Notes: generated from the sequence alone by a model not told the origin. 64,000 nucleotides of DNA from Pseudoalteromonas piscicida (GCF_000238315.3 NZ_CP011924.1:3325001-3389000); one strand, 5' to 3'; shown: positions 9,848-18,313, numbered from the stretch's first letter. Numbers and translations: made by a program.

Positions 9848-11035
9848 ATGAGTCCATTAGCCGTACAATTTGACGCTTGGATTAGAGGCCCGTTTGTTGA
9901 CCTTAACGACAAGCTTGAACATCTTTATTGGCAGCAACAGGATAAAGCAAACGTTGAAGGCGTTGGTGAAACGCTAAAAGCACAGTTATTAGAAGAAGGT
10001 AATCAACTGATCCAAGCCTTGCTAGAAGAAGGTAATACCGACGAAGGCTTTGAGCAAGCATTCGACTTACTCGGTAACGTTGGTCTATTTATGGCTGCAT
10101 GCAGACGCCACGAAATTACCGAGCCAAGCCGTGAAAGGGTGTCTCCACTAACACAAGCATCGGCACTGGCCATGCACATCGGTGCCTCTTTGGGAGTTAC
10201 GCCGCGCTTCGCAACGGCTCATCTCACCACACACAACCGCGCAATCAACGGCGTGTATAAGCGCTTTACCTCTCATCCGGCAGAGCGCTTATTCATCGAC
10301 TACAATACTCAGGCCATTCTTGCCTATAAACGAGCGTCCGAATCGCTAATGAAGGTACATCATTTGGGAATTTCTCATCCCATGTCATTGGTGCTACTCA
10401 AACAAGTTAAGCAAGCGCTGCTTGAGGTGATAGAGTCTAATCGAGAGTTATTTAAGGAACTGGATACCGAGGCATTCTTTTACGTTGTACGACCCTATTA
10501 CAAACCTTACCGAGTTGGTAAAGAGGTCTATCGTGGTGCAAACGCTGGAGATTTTGCGGGTATCAATGTTATCGATATGATGTTGGGGTTATGCCCGGCT
10601 AATGATATTAGTTACGGTCAAATGCTGGTGGAAAAATTCCTCTATATGATGCCAGAAGACCAAGCAACCCTGCGTGAATGTATGCGTACGCCTAATTTAA
10701 TGGATGCGTTTCTGAGAGCATTGAAAGGGCCGAAAAGTGATTGGTTTGGCCCTGCCTGTAGCTTGTTTATACAAGTGTGTAAGCTGCATGGAGATACGGC
10801 CATACAACATCACAATCAACTCGTCGAAAAGTATATCGCCAAACCTTCGCAGGCAATGCAGCAACAGCACTTAAGCAAAGTGACCGCCAGTGGTCCACCG
10901 ATTGAAGTCTTACTCAAAGAACTCGCGGACTTAAGAGATAGGCGAGCCGCTGCCGAGCGCGATGATATCTTCACTCGGCATCATGACTTAAAACGAATAC
11001 GCCAAGCAATAGGGGTTAAGCATGAAGCAGTATAG
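9848..11035 (+). CDS. PrnB-like (DUF1864) haem dioxygenase-superfamily protein
   Basis: The 395-residue, wholly helical-looking protein resembles PrnB of pyrrolnitrin biosynthesis, a member of the indoleamine/tryptophan 2,3-dioxygenase haem superfamily. It is of PrnB-like length. His321/His322 lie where a proximal haem ligand would be expected, by my estimate. It overlaps the next gene, a kynureninase-like enzyme, by 14 bp, so the two act together. Oxidative opening of tryptophan or another indole is the obvious hypothesis. The reaction has not been shown here, and no haem site can be proven from sequence alone. Confidence 0.75.
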   Translation: MSPLAVQFDAWIRGPFVDLNDKLEHLYWQQQDKANVEGVGETLKAQLLEEGNQLIQALLEEGNTDEGFEQAFDLLGNVGLFMAACRRHEITEPSRERVSPLTQASALAMHIGASLGVTPRFATAHLTTHNRAINGVYKRFTSHPAERLFIDYNTQAILAYKRASESLMKVHHLGISHPMSLVLLKQVKQALLEVIESNRELFKELDTEAFFYVVRPYYKPYRVGKEVYRGANAGDFAGINVIDMMLGLCPANDISYGQMLVEKFLYMMPEDQATLRECMRTPNLMDAFLRALKGPKSDWFGPACSLFIQVCKLHGDTAIQHHNQLVEKYIAKPSQAMQQQHLSKVTASGPPIEVLLKELADLRDRRAAAERDDIFTRHHDLKRIRQAIGVKHEAV

Positions 11036-12134
11036 GGATGATTTTCACCTGCCTACGGGTCACTATTTATTGAGCCATTCCGTTGGTCGTGTGTTGAAAT
11101 CTGCAGCGGAAGATTTTCATCAGCAATTTATGGTGCCGTGGCAACAACAAAATCAAGAGCCTTGGCAGCAGTGGCTAAGTGGAATTGATCGCTTTACTTC
11201 AGCCCTAGCTTCCCTATTACACACAGATGCGCGCCTGTTTTGTCCGCAAACAAACCTTTCCAGTGGTTTAACGAAATGGACGATGAGTTTGCCCGAAAGT
11301 GGCATTCGCAAAGTACGCGTATTGATGAGTGAGCAAGACTTCCCCAGTATGGGATTTGCGTTACAAAACGCGCTGGACAATATTGAGATTGTTTATATTC
11401 CCGAAGCGATGAATATGCACGACCTAAGTGTGTGGCAGCAATATATTGACGAGCAAATTGACTGGGTATTTGTCAGTCATGTTTATTCGAACAGCGGTCA
11501 GCAGGCGCCTGTCGCTGACATCATTAGCCTTGCTAACCAATATGGCTGTCGAAGCATTATTGATATTGCTCAGTCACTTAGTGTATTACCAATAAATTTA
11601 AGCGAGTGGGGCGCGGATTGCGTTATCGGCTCTTGTGTGAAATGGAGCTGCGGTGGCCCTGGCGCCGGTTTTATTTGGGTGAATGAAGATGTCTTGCCTT
11701 ATTGCGAGCCAAAAGATGTTGGCTGGTTTTCGCATCAAAATCCATTCGAGTTTGATATTCATCATTTTGCGCTGAGTGAAAGTGCGCTGCGTTTTTGGGG
11801 CGGTACACCAAGTGTGGCACCTTATATCTATGCGGGGCACAGCCTTGGCTATTTTGCCGAGCTTGGGATTGAGCAAGTAAGAGCGTACAACTTTGCTTTG
11901 TTATCTGAGTTACAAGCGGCATTGCCTGAATTTTATCGCTCTCCTACAGCACAGAGTGCTTGCTCGGGGACCGCTATTTTGCATTTTGGCTCGCGGCATG
12001 AGGCAGTGATGGAGCAGCTTAAGCGAGCAGGCATTGCTGTGGATAATCGTCGCTACGGTATTCGTGTCTCACCACATATTTATAATAGTCAGGAGGACAT
12101 CGCGCAGTTGGTGCAGGTTATCAACGAAAGCTAG
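11022..12134 (+). CDS. Kynureninase-like class V PLP-dependent enzyme
   Basis: The 370-residue protein has the fold-type I layout: SGLTKWTMSL in the cofactor region, DIAQSLSVLPINLSEWGAD, and GSCVKWSCGGPGAGF, in which Lys207 is the likely PLP-binding lysine. The GGPGAG stretch after the lysine is typical of kynureninases. It overlaps the PrnB-like gene by 14 bp (ATG inside its end), implying coupling. It may cleave kynurenine or a related ring-opened indole product. No arylformamidase is evident nearby. Its last 107 bases recur as a fragment at 13119-13225. Confidence 0.8.
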   Translation: MKQYRDDFHLPTGHYLLSHSVGRVLKSAAEDFHQQFMVPWQQQNQEPWQQWLSGIDRFTSALASLLHTDARLFCPQTNLSSGLTKWTMSLPESGIRKVRVLMSEQDFPSMGFALQNALDNIEIVYIPEAMNMHDLSVWQQYIDEQIDWVFVSHVYSNSGQQAPVADIISLANQYGCRSIIDIAQSLSVLPINLSEWGADCVIGSCVKWSCGGPGAGFIWVNEDVLPYCEPKDVGWFSHQNPFEFDIHHFALSESALRFWGGTPSVAPYIYAGHSLGYFAELGIEQVRAYNFALLSELQAALPEFYRSPTAQSACSGTAILHFGSRHEAVMEQLKRAGIAVDNRRYGIRVSPHIYNSQEDIAQLVQVINES

Positions 12135-12880
12135 TTTCCTAATCCTAGTGCTTTTTTGGTCTTCTTCTTCACCGAGCGCCAATGTGTCATTGGCTGCTTG
12201 GGCGCGCGCGCTATCAGTGCGTTGAAATCAATTTCTTCTGCAAGTACCTCTCCTTGATGCGCCAAGAGCACGGAGTTGGGTTGTAGTGCCTTTACTTTGG
12301 CAAGAGATTGGCGATACAAGCGTGGATAGAATACCGGAAAAGGCGCAACAAATTGCCCTTTCACTTTTACCGTCAAATCCGCCACATAGATGCGCTTACT
12401 GGGGAGATGATACAAGCTCAAATCTCTATCCGTATGACCGGGTGTGTGTATCGCTTGCCATTCGTTAAAGTGGGGCAAGCTATCACCATCGGCTAGGTAA
12501 AAGTCTGGTGATAATTGTCTTGGGTACCAAAGATTGCGTTTGGCCTTGCGCTTTCTCCCTGCAACCCAAAGTGCCAGTGCCATATCGGAGAGGTGCATCA
12601 TGACCCCATCAATACCACGATACCACTGACTGGGGGCATTTGCGGCCGCAATCTTTGCGCCCGTGAGTTTTTTGAGTTTGTGCGCGCCACCGGCATGATC
12701 TGGGTGCATATGCGTGACCACAATCAGCTTGAGTGCGCTTAGTGGCTTTTGCAGTTGTTGGATGTAGTTGCAGACCAACTCAACATCGGCACGACAGCAA
12801 CCATCGAGTAACAGCAGGCCCGTTTCGTGTTCAACCAGATAAATATGTTGAATATAGCCTTCTAAGACATGGATTTTCAT
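12131..12880 (-). CDS. MBL-fold metallo-hydrolase (copy 1)
   Basis: This 249-residue protein has the metallo-beta-lactamase zinc motif THMHPDHAGG (HxHxDH) at about residues 56-65. Further metal-ligand motifs are HTPGHTDRDL and VADLTV, and HQGEVL is a late histidine. Such proteins include glyoxalase II-like and lactonase-like hydrolases. The substrate is undetermined. It converges on the kynureninase-like gene with a 4-bp overlap. A second, apparently identical copy lies at 13222-13971 because of a tandem duplication. Confidence 0.85.
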   Translation of the reverse strand: MKIHVLEGYIQHIYLVEHETGLLLLDGCCRADVELVCNYIQQLQKPLSALKLIVVTHMHPDHAGGAHKLKKLTGAKIAAANAPSQWYRGIDGVMMHLSDMALALWVAGRKRKAKRNLWYPRQLSPDFYLADGDSLPHFNEWQAIHTPGHTDRDLSLYHLPSKRIYVADLTVKVKGQFVAPFPVFYPRLYRQSLAKVKALQPNSVLLAHQGEVLAEEIDFNALIARAPKQPMTHWRSVKKKTKKALGLGN

Positions 12881-12971
12881 TAGTCACACTCATTTCCCCA
12901 ATCAGATCTCAACATAGCATAGGTTAAAGACATCTGACCAGTTGTGTGTGGAAGTGATAAATCGCAGACAT

Positions 12972-12996
12972 AAAAAAACCGCAATTAAGCGGTTTT
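12972..12996 (-). terminator. Terminator of tRNA-Ser(GCT), copy 1
   Basis: AAAACCGC pairs with GCGGTTTT around loop AATTAA, and on the minus strand it is followed by a T run. It lies 12 bp past the tRNA 3' end. The same terminator recurs at 14063-14087 in the second repeat unit. Confidence 0.8.
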
Positions 12997-13007
12997 CTTA
13001 TAAGTGA

Positions 13008-13100
13008 TGGCGGAGAAGGAGGGATTCGAACCCTCGATAGGGCTACAAACCCTATACTCCCTTAGCAGGGGAGCGCCTTCAGCCACTCGGCCACCTCTCC
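13008..13100 (-). tRNA. tRNA-Ser (anticodon GCT), copy 1
   Basis: The minus strand reads GGAGAGGTGGCCGAGTGG at the 5' end, anticodon loop CTGCTAA, a long class II variable arm, GGTTCGAATCC in the T arm, and an encoded CCA end. The acceptor stem GGAGAGG pairs with CCTTCTCC. The length is 93 nt, normal for serine tRNA. It belongs to the first unit of the 1091-bp tandem duplication. Confidence 0.95.
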
Positions 13101-13118
13101 GGCGCAATACTTTAAAAA

Positions 13119-13225
13119 CAGGCATTGCTGTGGATAATCGTCGCTACGGTATTCGTGTCTCACCACATATTTATAATAGTCAGGAGGACATCGCGCAGTT
13201 GGTGCAGGTTATCAACGAAAGCTAG
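13119..13225 (+). pseudogene. 3' fragment of kynureninase-like gene (duplication remnant)
   Basis: The fragment is identical to 12028-12134 and encodes only the last 35 or so residues of the PLP enzyme. It has no promoter or start of its own. A frame running into it from 13004 crosses the tRNA gene and is not a real protein. Confidence 0.9.
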
Positions 13226-13971
13226 TTTCCTAATCCTAGTGCTTTTTTGGTCTTCTTCTTCACCGAGCGCCAATGTGTCATTGGCTGCTTGGGCGCGCGC
13301 GCTATCAGTGCGTTGAAATCAATTTCTTCTGCAAGTACCTCTCCTTGATGCGCCAAGAGCACGGAGTTGGGTTGTAGTGCCTTTACTTTGGCAAGAGATT
13401 GGCGATACAAGCGTGGATAGAATACCGGAAAAGGCGCAACAAATTGCCCTTTCACTTTTACCGTCAAATCCGCCACATAGATGCGCTTACTGGGGAGATG
13501 ATACAAGCTCAAATCTCTATCCGTATGACCGGGTGTGTGTATCGCTTGCCATTCGTTAAAGTGGGGCAAGCTATCACCATCGGCTAGGTAAAAGTCTGGT
13601 GATAATTGTCTTGGGTACCAAAGATTGCGTTTGGCCTTGCGCTTTCTCCCTGCAACCCAAAGTGCCAGTGCCATATCGGAGAGGTGCATCATGACCCCAT
13701 CAATACCACGATACCACTGACTGGGGGCATTTGCGGCCGCAATCTTTGCGCCCGTGAGTTTTTTGAGTTTGTGCGCGCCACCGGCATGATCTGGGTGCAT
13801 ATGCGTGACCACAATCAGCTTGAGTGCGCTTAGTGGCTTTTGCAGTTGTTGGATGTAGTTGCAGACCAACTCAACATCGGCACGACAGCAACCATCGAGT
13901 AACAGCAGGCCCGTTTCGTGTTCAACCAGATAAATATGTTGAATATAGCCTTCTAAGACATGGATTTTCAT
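13222..13971 (-). CDS. MBL-fold metallo-hydrolase (copy 2)
   Basis: The encoded protein is identical to that of 12131-12880, including the HMHPDH zinc motif, and the upstream region to the tRNA is the same. It is complete and would be functional if the duplication is real. Because the copies show no divergence, the duplication is either very recent or not present in the genome. Confidence 0.85.
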   Translation of the reverse strand: MKIHVLEGYIQHIYLVEHETGLLLLDGCCRADVELVCNYIQQLQKPLSALKLIVVTHMHPDHAGGAHKLKKLTGAKIAAANAPSQWYRGIDGVMMHLSDMALALWVAGRKRKAKRNLWYPRQLSPDFYLADGDSLPHFNEWQAIHTPGHTDRDLSLYHLPSKRIYVADLTVKVKGQFVAPFPVFYPRLYRQSLAKVKALQPNSVLLAHQGEVLAEEIDFNALIARAPKQPMTHWRSVKKKTKKALGLGN

Positions 13972-14098
13972 TAGTCACACTCATTTCCCCAATCAGATCT
14001 CAACATAGCATAGGTTAAAGACATCTGACCAGTTGTGTGTGGAAGTGATAAATCGCAGACATAAAAAAACCGCAATTAAGCGGTTTTCTTATAAGTGA

Positions 14099-14191
14099 TG
14101 GCGGAGAAGGAGGGATTCGAACCCTCGATAGGGCTACAAACCCTATACTCCCTTAGCAGGGGAGCGCCTTCAGCCACTCGGCCACCTCTCC
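14099..14191 (-). tRNA. tRNA-Ser (anticodon GCT), copy 2
   Basis: The gene is identical to the tRNA at 13008-13100, with its own terminator at 14063-14087. Its 5' end lies 18 bp downstream of the 3' end of tRNA-Ser(TGA), so this copy has the native tRNA operon arrangement, while copy 1 lies behind the MBL copy. Confidence 0.93.
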
Positions 14192-14209
14192 GGCGCAATA
14201 CTTTAAAAA

Positions 14210-14300
14210 TGGCGGAGAGATAGGGATTTGAACCCTAGATACGCTATTAACGTATGCCGGTTTTCAAGACCGGTGCTTTCAACCACTCAGCCATCTCTCC
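14210..14300 (-). tRNA. tRNA-Ser (anticodon TGA)
   Basis: The minus strand begins GGAGAGATGGCTGAGTGG, has the anticodon loop CTTGAAA (TGA), a long variable arm, GGTTCAAATCC and an encoded CCA. It is 91 nt long. It is first in a serine tRNA pair with tRNA-Ser(GCT) on the same strand. The right boundary of the 1091-bp duplication falls exactly at its 3' CCA end. Confidence 0.95.
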
Positions 14301-14486
14301 ATGGGCAAAGATAATACTTAGCGATTTAGGCGCTGTAAACCGTTTTTAAACTGTTTGCTTAAAAAATGTGCTAAAAGTGAGGTTTTTTTAAAATTGTGCT
14401 AGAAATTAGCGGTTTGACGAAGAGGTTTTGTACAAAAATGCTGGTTGAAGTGGTGCTTTTATGGTCTATTGAAACAAATGCTGACG

Positions 14487-14516
14487 AGAGCATGGCGGGT
14501 TGGGGCGCCATGCTCT
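14487..14516 (-). terminator. Strong hairpin after small ORF
   Basis: AGAGCATGGCG (14487-14497) pairs perfectly with CGCCATGCTCT (14506-14516) around an 8-base loop. It starts 8 bp past the stop codon of the 48-residue minus-strand ORF. There is no long T run, so terminator activity is inferred. Confidence 0.5.
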
Positions 14517-14524
14517 GTGCAGAC

Positions 14525-14671
14525 TTACTTATACATAATCACGTCTTTTAACGCTAAGTGTTGACCACATACTGCCAACCACTTCGTCCAATTGATACGA
14601 CGTTGTTTAGTTGGTTGTGTTTGGTTAAACGTGTTTTGTGATGGGCTGCAAGGTGCAGCTGAATTAAGCAT
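14525..14671 (-). CDS. Small basic protein of 48 residues, unknown
   Basis: The frame starts at an ATG with a good ribosome site (TTAGGAGCCAGAC before it) and ends at TAA 8 bp before a strong hairpin. The product is Gln/Asn/Thr-rich for 20 residues, then has the stretch TKQRRINWTKWLAVCGQH, two Trp and two Cys, and a basic end. No signal peptide or membrane helix is apparent. The gene lies alone in a 650-bp region that otherwise looks empty. I recognise no family. Gene-like signals on both sides make it credible. Confidence 0.55.
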   Translation of the reverse strand: MLNSAAPCSPSQNTFNQTQPTKQRRINWTKWLAVCGQHLALKDVIMYK

Positions 14672-14956
14672 GTCTGGCTCCTAATAAGCTATGATTGAAA
14701 ACAAGGCTATTTTGCACGCAATTTGTTTAAATTTAAAACGATAAAAATTGATGTTTTCGGATAAAAATAACTAATGAATTAATGGTTTGTTCATTTTTGT
14801 TTTAATGGGTTCTTTGCATGTTTATGCATGGTTGCGATTGTCTTGATTAGGCTGTAGCCCAATTAATATGTGTGTTTGTGGTTTTTGTTTTTGATTTTTG
14901 GTTTTAGTTTTGGTTTTTTATTCATATAAGTTGAGTTTTTGTATTTAAGGGTTTTT
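14672..14956. other. AT-rich intergenic region
   Basis: This stretch is T- and A-rich, with a run of TTTTTGTTTTT-like sequence near 14883-14915. It holds the presumed promoters of the 48-residue gene (leftward) and the lipid kinase gene (rightward). I see no further gene. Confidence 0.6.
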
Positions 14957-15799
14957 ATGCTGGTGGTGGTCAACCCTTTAGCGGGTGCTGAGGGGAAAGC
15001 GCAAATTGCATGGTTAAAGCAACAATTAACACAACAACAGTTGACGGCAACTTGGTTTAATACCACTGGAAACTTTGTCGCAGATAGGGACGCAATTGCT
15101 CAAGCTGCTACGGCGGGAGTTAGCGTGGTGGTGATTGGGGGGGATGGCACGTTGCACCTAGTCGCCAATGCCATTGCTGAACGGGATAACACGCTTGCGC
15201 TGCTGCCAGCGGGGACTGGCAACGATTTTGCTCGGCAGTTTCATTATTCCAAAGCACAGTGGCGAGCAGCTGTATTTGCAGATCAGGTCACAACTATTGA
15301 TTTGGGTAAAGTGGACGGGCGCTGGTTTGTCAATGTTGCTGGGATTGGCTTTAACGCGCATGTCATGAATAACTTAGGACAAACCAAACGGCTAGGAAAG
15401 CTGAGCTATACCTATGCGGGATTAATGTCGCTATTTACTGCCAAACTCATTCGCTATCACAGCAATACGTGGCCTGAGCAGGGTATGATGTTGTTACTTG
15501 CGAATGGCAAACACTTTGGGGCAGGGTTAACTCCTGCTCCTATGGCTTGCCTTGATGACGGTCAGCTGGAGCTACTATGGTTCACGCCGCAAACGCATTG
15601 GCAGCGGATGGTATTGTTTGTCAATATGCTACTTAAACGTCATATGGGTACAAGAAATGTGCACCACGGCCGCATTGCAGAGCTTTTTATCGAACAAGAG
15701 GGTTATGACATTGAGGCTGATGGTGAGATTGTTGGGCGCACGCCTGCGACGATAACCTGCTGCCGCCAAGCTCTGAGCATAAAAAAAGCGCCATTATAA
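14957..15799 (+). CDS. Diacylglycerol kinase-family lipid kinase
   Basis: The 280-residue protein has the DAGK catalytic signature IGGDGTLH (GGDGT at residues 61-65) and the second motif LPAGTGNDFAR. The C-terminal half matches YegS/BmrU-type lipid kinases, ending with an EADGE motif. It would phosphorylate diacylglycerol or a related lipid at the membrane surface. The ATG at 14957 with upstream AAGGG is preferred over a TTG six codons earlier. It is monocistronic. Confidence 0.9.
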   Translation: MLVVVNPLAGAEGKAQIAWLKQQLTQQQLTATWFNTTGNFVADRDAIAQAATAGVSVVVIGGDGTLHLVANAIAERDNTLALLPAGTGNDFARQFHYSKAQWRAAVFADQVTTIDLGKVDGRWFVNVAGIGFNAHVMNNLGQTKRLGKLSYTYAGLMSLFTAKLIRYHSNTWPEQGMMLLLANGKHFGAGLTPAPMACLDDGQLELLWFTPQTHWQRMVLFVNMLLKRHMGTRNVHHGRIAELFIEQEGYDIEADGEIVGRTPATITCCRQALSIKKAPL

Positions 15800-15808
15800 A
15801 ATGGCGCT
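15781..15808 (-). terminator. Terminator of EamA transporter gene
   Basis: AGCGCCATT / AATGGCGCT form a 9-bp stem with loop ATAA. On the minus strand it is followed by seven T. It overlaps the end of the convergent lipid kinase gene. Confidence 0.8.
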
Positions 15809-15840
15809 GAAAAGTAAGAAGCTAAAGCATTGGTAAGACT

Positions 15841-16755
15841 TCAACTTCTAACTGGGGACCGAATGGACAACCAAGCGTAGATGCGATCTAAAGGCGTGAG
15901 TACAATCGCATTACCTAGGGTGACCAAAATAAACCCAATAAATGTATTTTGCTGCCACTCAAAGCCTTCAAATAAGGTACTCAAGACCACGGCAACAAAA
16001 GGAAATAACACTATCAAATAACTCGCTTTCTCAGGCCCAATATTCTTGAGTAGTGAGAAATAACAACCAAAGGCAATGACGGTGCCAAACACGCTGAGAT
16101 AAATCAGAGACCACCAATATGATGCCGGCGCTTGGTTGATAAACTGATGTTCACTAAAGGCGACATAGGTTGCTAACATGACAGCGCTGTAAAGCATGCC
16201 CCACGCATTTCCCGCCATAACATCAATTTGCTGATTGGAATTGCGTACGCTCACCATATTACCGAGTGACGCGACCACTGTTCCTAATAGAGCTAATGAT
16301 AATCCCAAGAAGGCCTCGCTTTGCAAATCAAATGCGACCAAATCGTGCCAAAACAAGCTGACTATCCCAAGCGTGCCCAGTGATGCACCAAAGTAAATTC
16401 GCTTTGCAATAGGTTTGGCAAAAAACAACTTAGTGTTGACGATGTTAACGACCAATAATAATGAAAACGCAATTGATGCCATCGCTGACGTTAAATGTGC
16501 CTGAGCCCAATACAAGAAGAGATAGTTAGCACCAAAATTACACAGCGCTAAGAGGATGAAAAAGCCGTGATCTCGGCGAGAAAATCGCATTGGCACACGC
16601 TTATAGATGACAAACGCCCACATACAAACCGCGGCGAGGCCAAAGCGGTAAAACAGCGACACAAACTCGTTGATGCTGCCAAGTTGGTATTCAATGGCAA
16701 GCCATGTTGATCCCCAAATCAACACAGTGATGGCGTAAAGAAATAGATTTTTCAT
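15841..16755 (-). CDS. EamA/DMT-family permease (exporter)
   Basis: The protein of about 304 residues has ten hydrophobic segments arranged as two EamA repeats. It begins MKNLFLYAITVLIWGSTW, the usual EamA start, and includes FRFGLAAVCMW-like and GTVIAFGCYF-like elements. Family members export amino acids or metabolites. The start at ATG 16755 is preferred to one six codons upstream. It is divergent from a MocR regulator with shared operator sequence, which suggests that the regulator controls it. Confidence 0.88.
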   Translation of the reverse strand: MKNLFLYAITVLIWGSTWLAIEYQLGSINEFVSLFYRFGLAAVCMWAFVIYKRVPMRFSRRDHGFFILLALCNFGANYLFLYWAQAHLTSAMASIAFSLLLVVNIVNTKLFFAKPIAKRIYFGASLGTLGIVSLFWHDLVAFDLQSEAFLGLSLALLGTVVASLGNMVSVRNSNQQIDVMAGNAWGMLYSAVMLATYVAFSEHQFINQAPASYWWSLIYLSVFGTVIAFGCYFSLLKNIGPEKASYLIVLFPFVAVVLSTLFEGFEWQQNTFIGFILVTLGNAIVLTPLDRIYAWLSIRSPVRS

Positions 16756-16804
16756 GATCGGCTCTAGATTCAAACAGCAGTGGAAGTATGTAGTTTACGC
16801 TGTT

Positions 16805-16854
16805 ATTCTGTATAAGCTATATACAGAATTTACTAATTTATACCTATACAGATT
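16805..16854. promoter_or_regulatory. Likely MocR operator in the eamA-mocR divergent promoter
   Basis: ATTCTGTATA (16805-16814) and TATACAGAAT (16820-16829) form a perfect inverted repeat. A further half-site, TATACAGATT, lies at 16845-16854, in the same orientation and 25 bp from the previous one. Repeated half-sites just upstream of the regulator start are typical of MocR autoregulation. Confidence 0.65.
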
Positions 16855-16861
16855 ATTGCTT

Positions 16862-18313
16862 ATGAGTACCGTTATTCAACGCCAACATTCCGCCTTTCTC
16901 TATCAGCAGGTGATCCAAATGATCTTGTCGATGGCAGAACAAGAGTCCATTTTACCGGGCGAAAAGCTTCCCTCATTGCGTGTTATGGCGCAAAACTTAA
17001 ATGTCAGTATCCCAACGGTAAAGCAGGCCTATCAAGCACTTGAAGATCAAGGAAAAGTCATTGCCAAAGAGAAATCCGGCTACTTTTTATGCCACAGAGC
17101 TTCGCACAACGACTCTCCGAAGCGTGCACGATTGCCCGCCAAACCTGTAGTGGTTAACAAGCAGGCGCTGATTGAACAAGTGTATAAGGGGATCCATCAG
17201 CCGCATGCAATCCCCTTAGGTATCGCTAACCCCATCGCCATTGCTGGTACTGAGCAGGTTCTTGCCAAAATTATGCGCCGCGCAATGAAAGAAGCAGGGA
17301 ATGAACTCATTAATTATGGCCCTATGGACGGTTTAGATAGTTTAAAAAAGCAAATCGTGCGGCGTTATTTGGATATGGGCTTAGCAATAGACATGGATGA
17401 AGTGGTGATCACCAATGGCGCGCAAGAAGCATTGGCGATTGCGTTACAAGCGGTAACCAAGCCCGGAGACGTGATAGCGATTGAATCTCCCTGTTATTTT
17501 GGCATTGTTGAACTGGCTGAAAACTTAGGGTTAAAGGCCATTGAAATACCTGTTTGCCCGGATGATGGCATTTGGCTGAGCGACCTTGAACGGGCACTTG
17601 AAAAGCATGATATTCGAGCGTGTGTGTTTTCTACCAGTATTAGTAACCCGCTTGGTAGCTTTATGCCAGATACGAGACGTGCGCAGCTGGTGGCGCTATT
17701 AGAGCAACGTGACGTGGTGTTGATAGAAGACGATGTGTATGGTGATTTATATTTTACCGAGCAGCGCGGCATACCGGCACAAGCATTTAGCCAAAAGGGC
17801 TTAGTGATCACATGTGCGTCATTTTCAAAAACCGCAGCGCCCAGCTATCGAGTGGGTTGGATGGTCGCCAGTCAATTTAGTGCAAAAGCAAAGCGCATAA
17901 AACGTGCGTTGAGTTGTTCGTCATCTTTAATGAATCAATGGGCTCTGGCGGACTTTCTCAGCTCCGGAGGCTACGAGCGCCATTTAAAGTTGGTCCGTAA
18001 ACGGTTAATTGAGAATCGAGATCGTATGATCCAAGCGGTGAATGTTGCATTTGGTAGTGAGGTAAGAGTCAGTCGCCCGCAAGGCGGTTGTGTGCTGTGG
18101 CTAGACTTAGGTAAGCACGTTGATGGTGCCTTGTTGTTCCAAAAAGCCTTGGAGTGCGGGATCAGTATTACGCCTGGTACGTTATTTAGTGCCAGCAAAA
18201 AGTATCAAAATTGTATACGTATCAGTTATGGTTTGCCGTGGGATGCGTCGGTAGAGCAAGCGATTAAAACGCTGGGGGAGTTGGCTGATGCACAAAGGAA
18301 AGGGTTGGCATAA
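16862..18313 (+). CDS. MocR-type regulator (GntR HTH + aminotransferase domain)
   Basis: An N-terminal GntR winged helix (LPGEKLPSLRVMAQNLNVS, about residues 28-60) is fused to a fold-type I aminotransferase-like domain (about 120-475). The PLP-binding lysine is Lys323 in ASFSKTAAPSYRVGW. The start ATG at 16862 precedes the HTH with the normal short lead. An in-frame extension to 16754 would run through the operator and overlap the EamA gene start. MocR proteins sense PLP-linked or amino-acid ligands. This one probably controls the adjacent exporter. Confidence 0.92.
   Translation: MSTVIQRQHSAFLYQQVIQMILSMAEQESILPGEKLPSLRVMAQNLNVSIPTVKQAYQALEDQGKVIAKEKSGYFLCHRASHNDSPKRARLPAKPVVVNKQALIEQVYKGIHQPHAIPLGIANPIAIAGTEQVLAKIMRRAMKEAGNELINYGPMDGLDSLKKQIVRRYLDMGLAIDMDEVVITNGAQEALAIALQAVTKPGDVIAIESPCYFGIVELAENLGLKAIEIPVCPDDGIWLSDLERALEKHDIRACVFSTSISNPLGSFMPDTRRAQLVALLEQRDVVLIEDDVYGDLYFTEQRGIPAQAFSQKGLVITCASFSKTAAPSYRVGWMVASQFSAKAKRIKRALSCSSSLMNQWALADFLSSGGYERHLKLVRKRLIENRDRMIQAVNVAFGSEVRVSRPQGGCVLWLDLGKHVDGALLFQKALECGISITPGTLFSASKKYQNCIRISYGLPWDASVEQAIKTLGELADAQRKGLA

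Larger units (their letters stand above)
12028..14209. repeat. Perfect tandem duplication, 2 x 1091 bp
   Basis: Bases 12028-13118 are followed directly by the same sequence at 13119-14209. No difference was found in the parts compared, and the encoded proteins are identical. Each unit contains the last 107 bases of the kynureninase-like gene, the whole MBL-fold gene, a terminator and tRNA-Ser(GCT). The join is ...CTTTAAAAA|CAGGCATTG... and shares no obvious microhomology with the flanks. No insertion sequence or target-site duplication is present. Confidence 0.95.

Noticed and set aside
13004..13225. 73-codon frame crossing tRNA-Ser and the kynureninase-like fragment
   Set aside because: It arises only from the duplication join; the tRNA part is not coding.
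12131..13971. Idea that the MBL gene pair is an old paralogous duplication
   Set aside because: The copies and their flanks appear identical at DNA level, including intergenic DNA, so divergence has not occurred.
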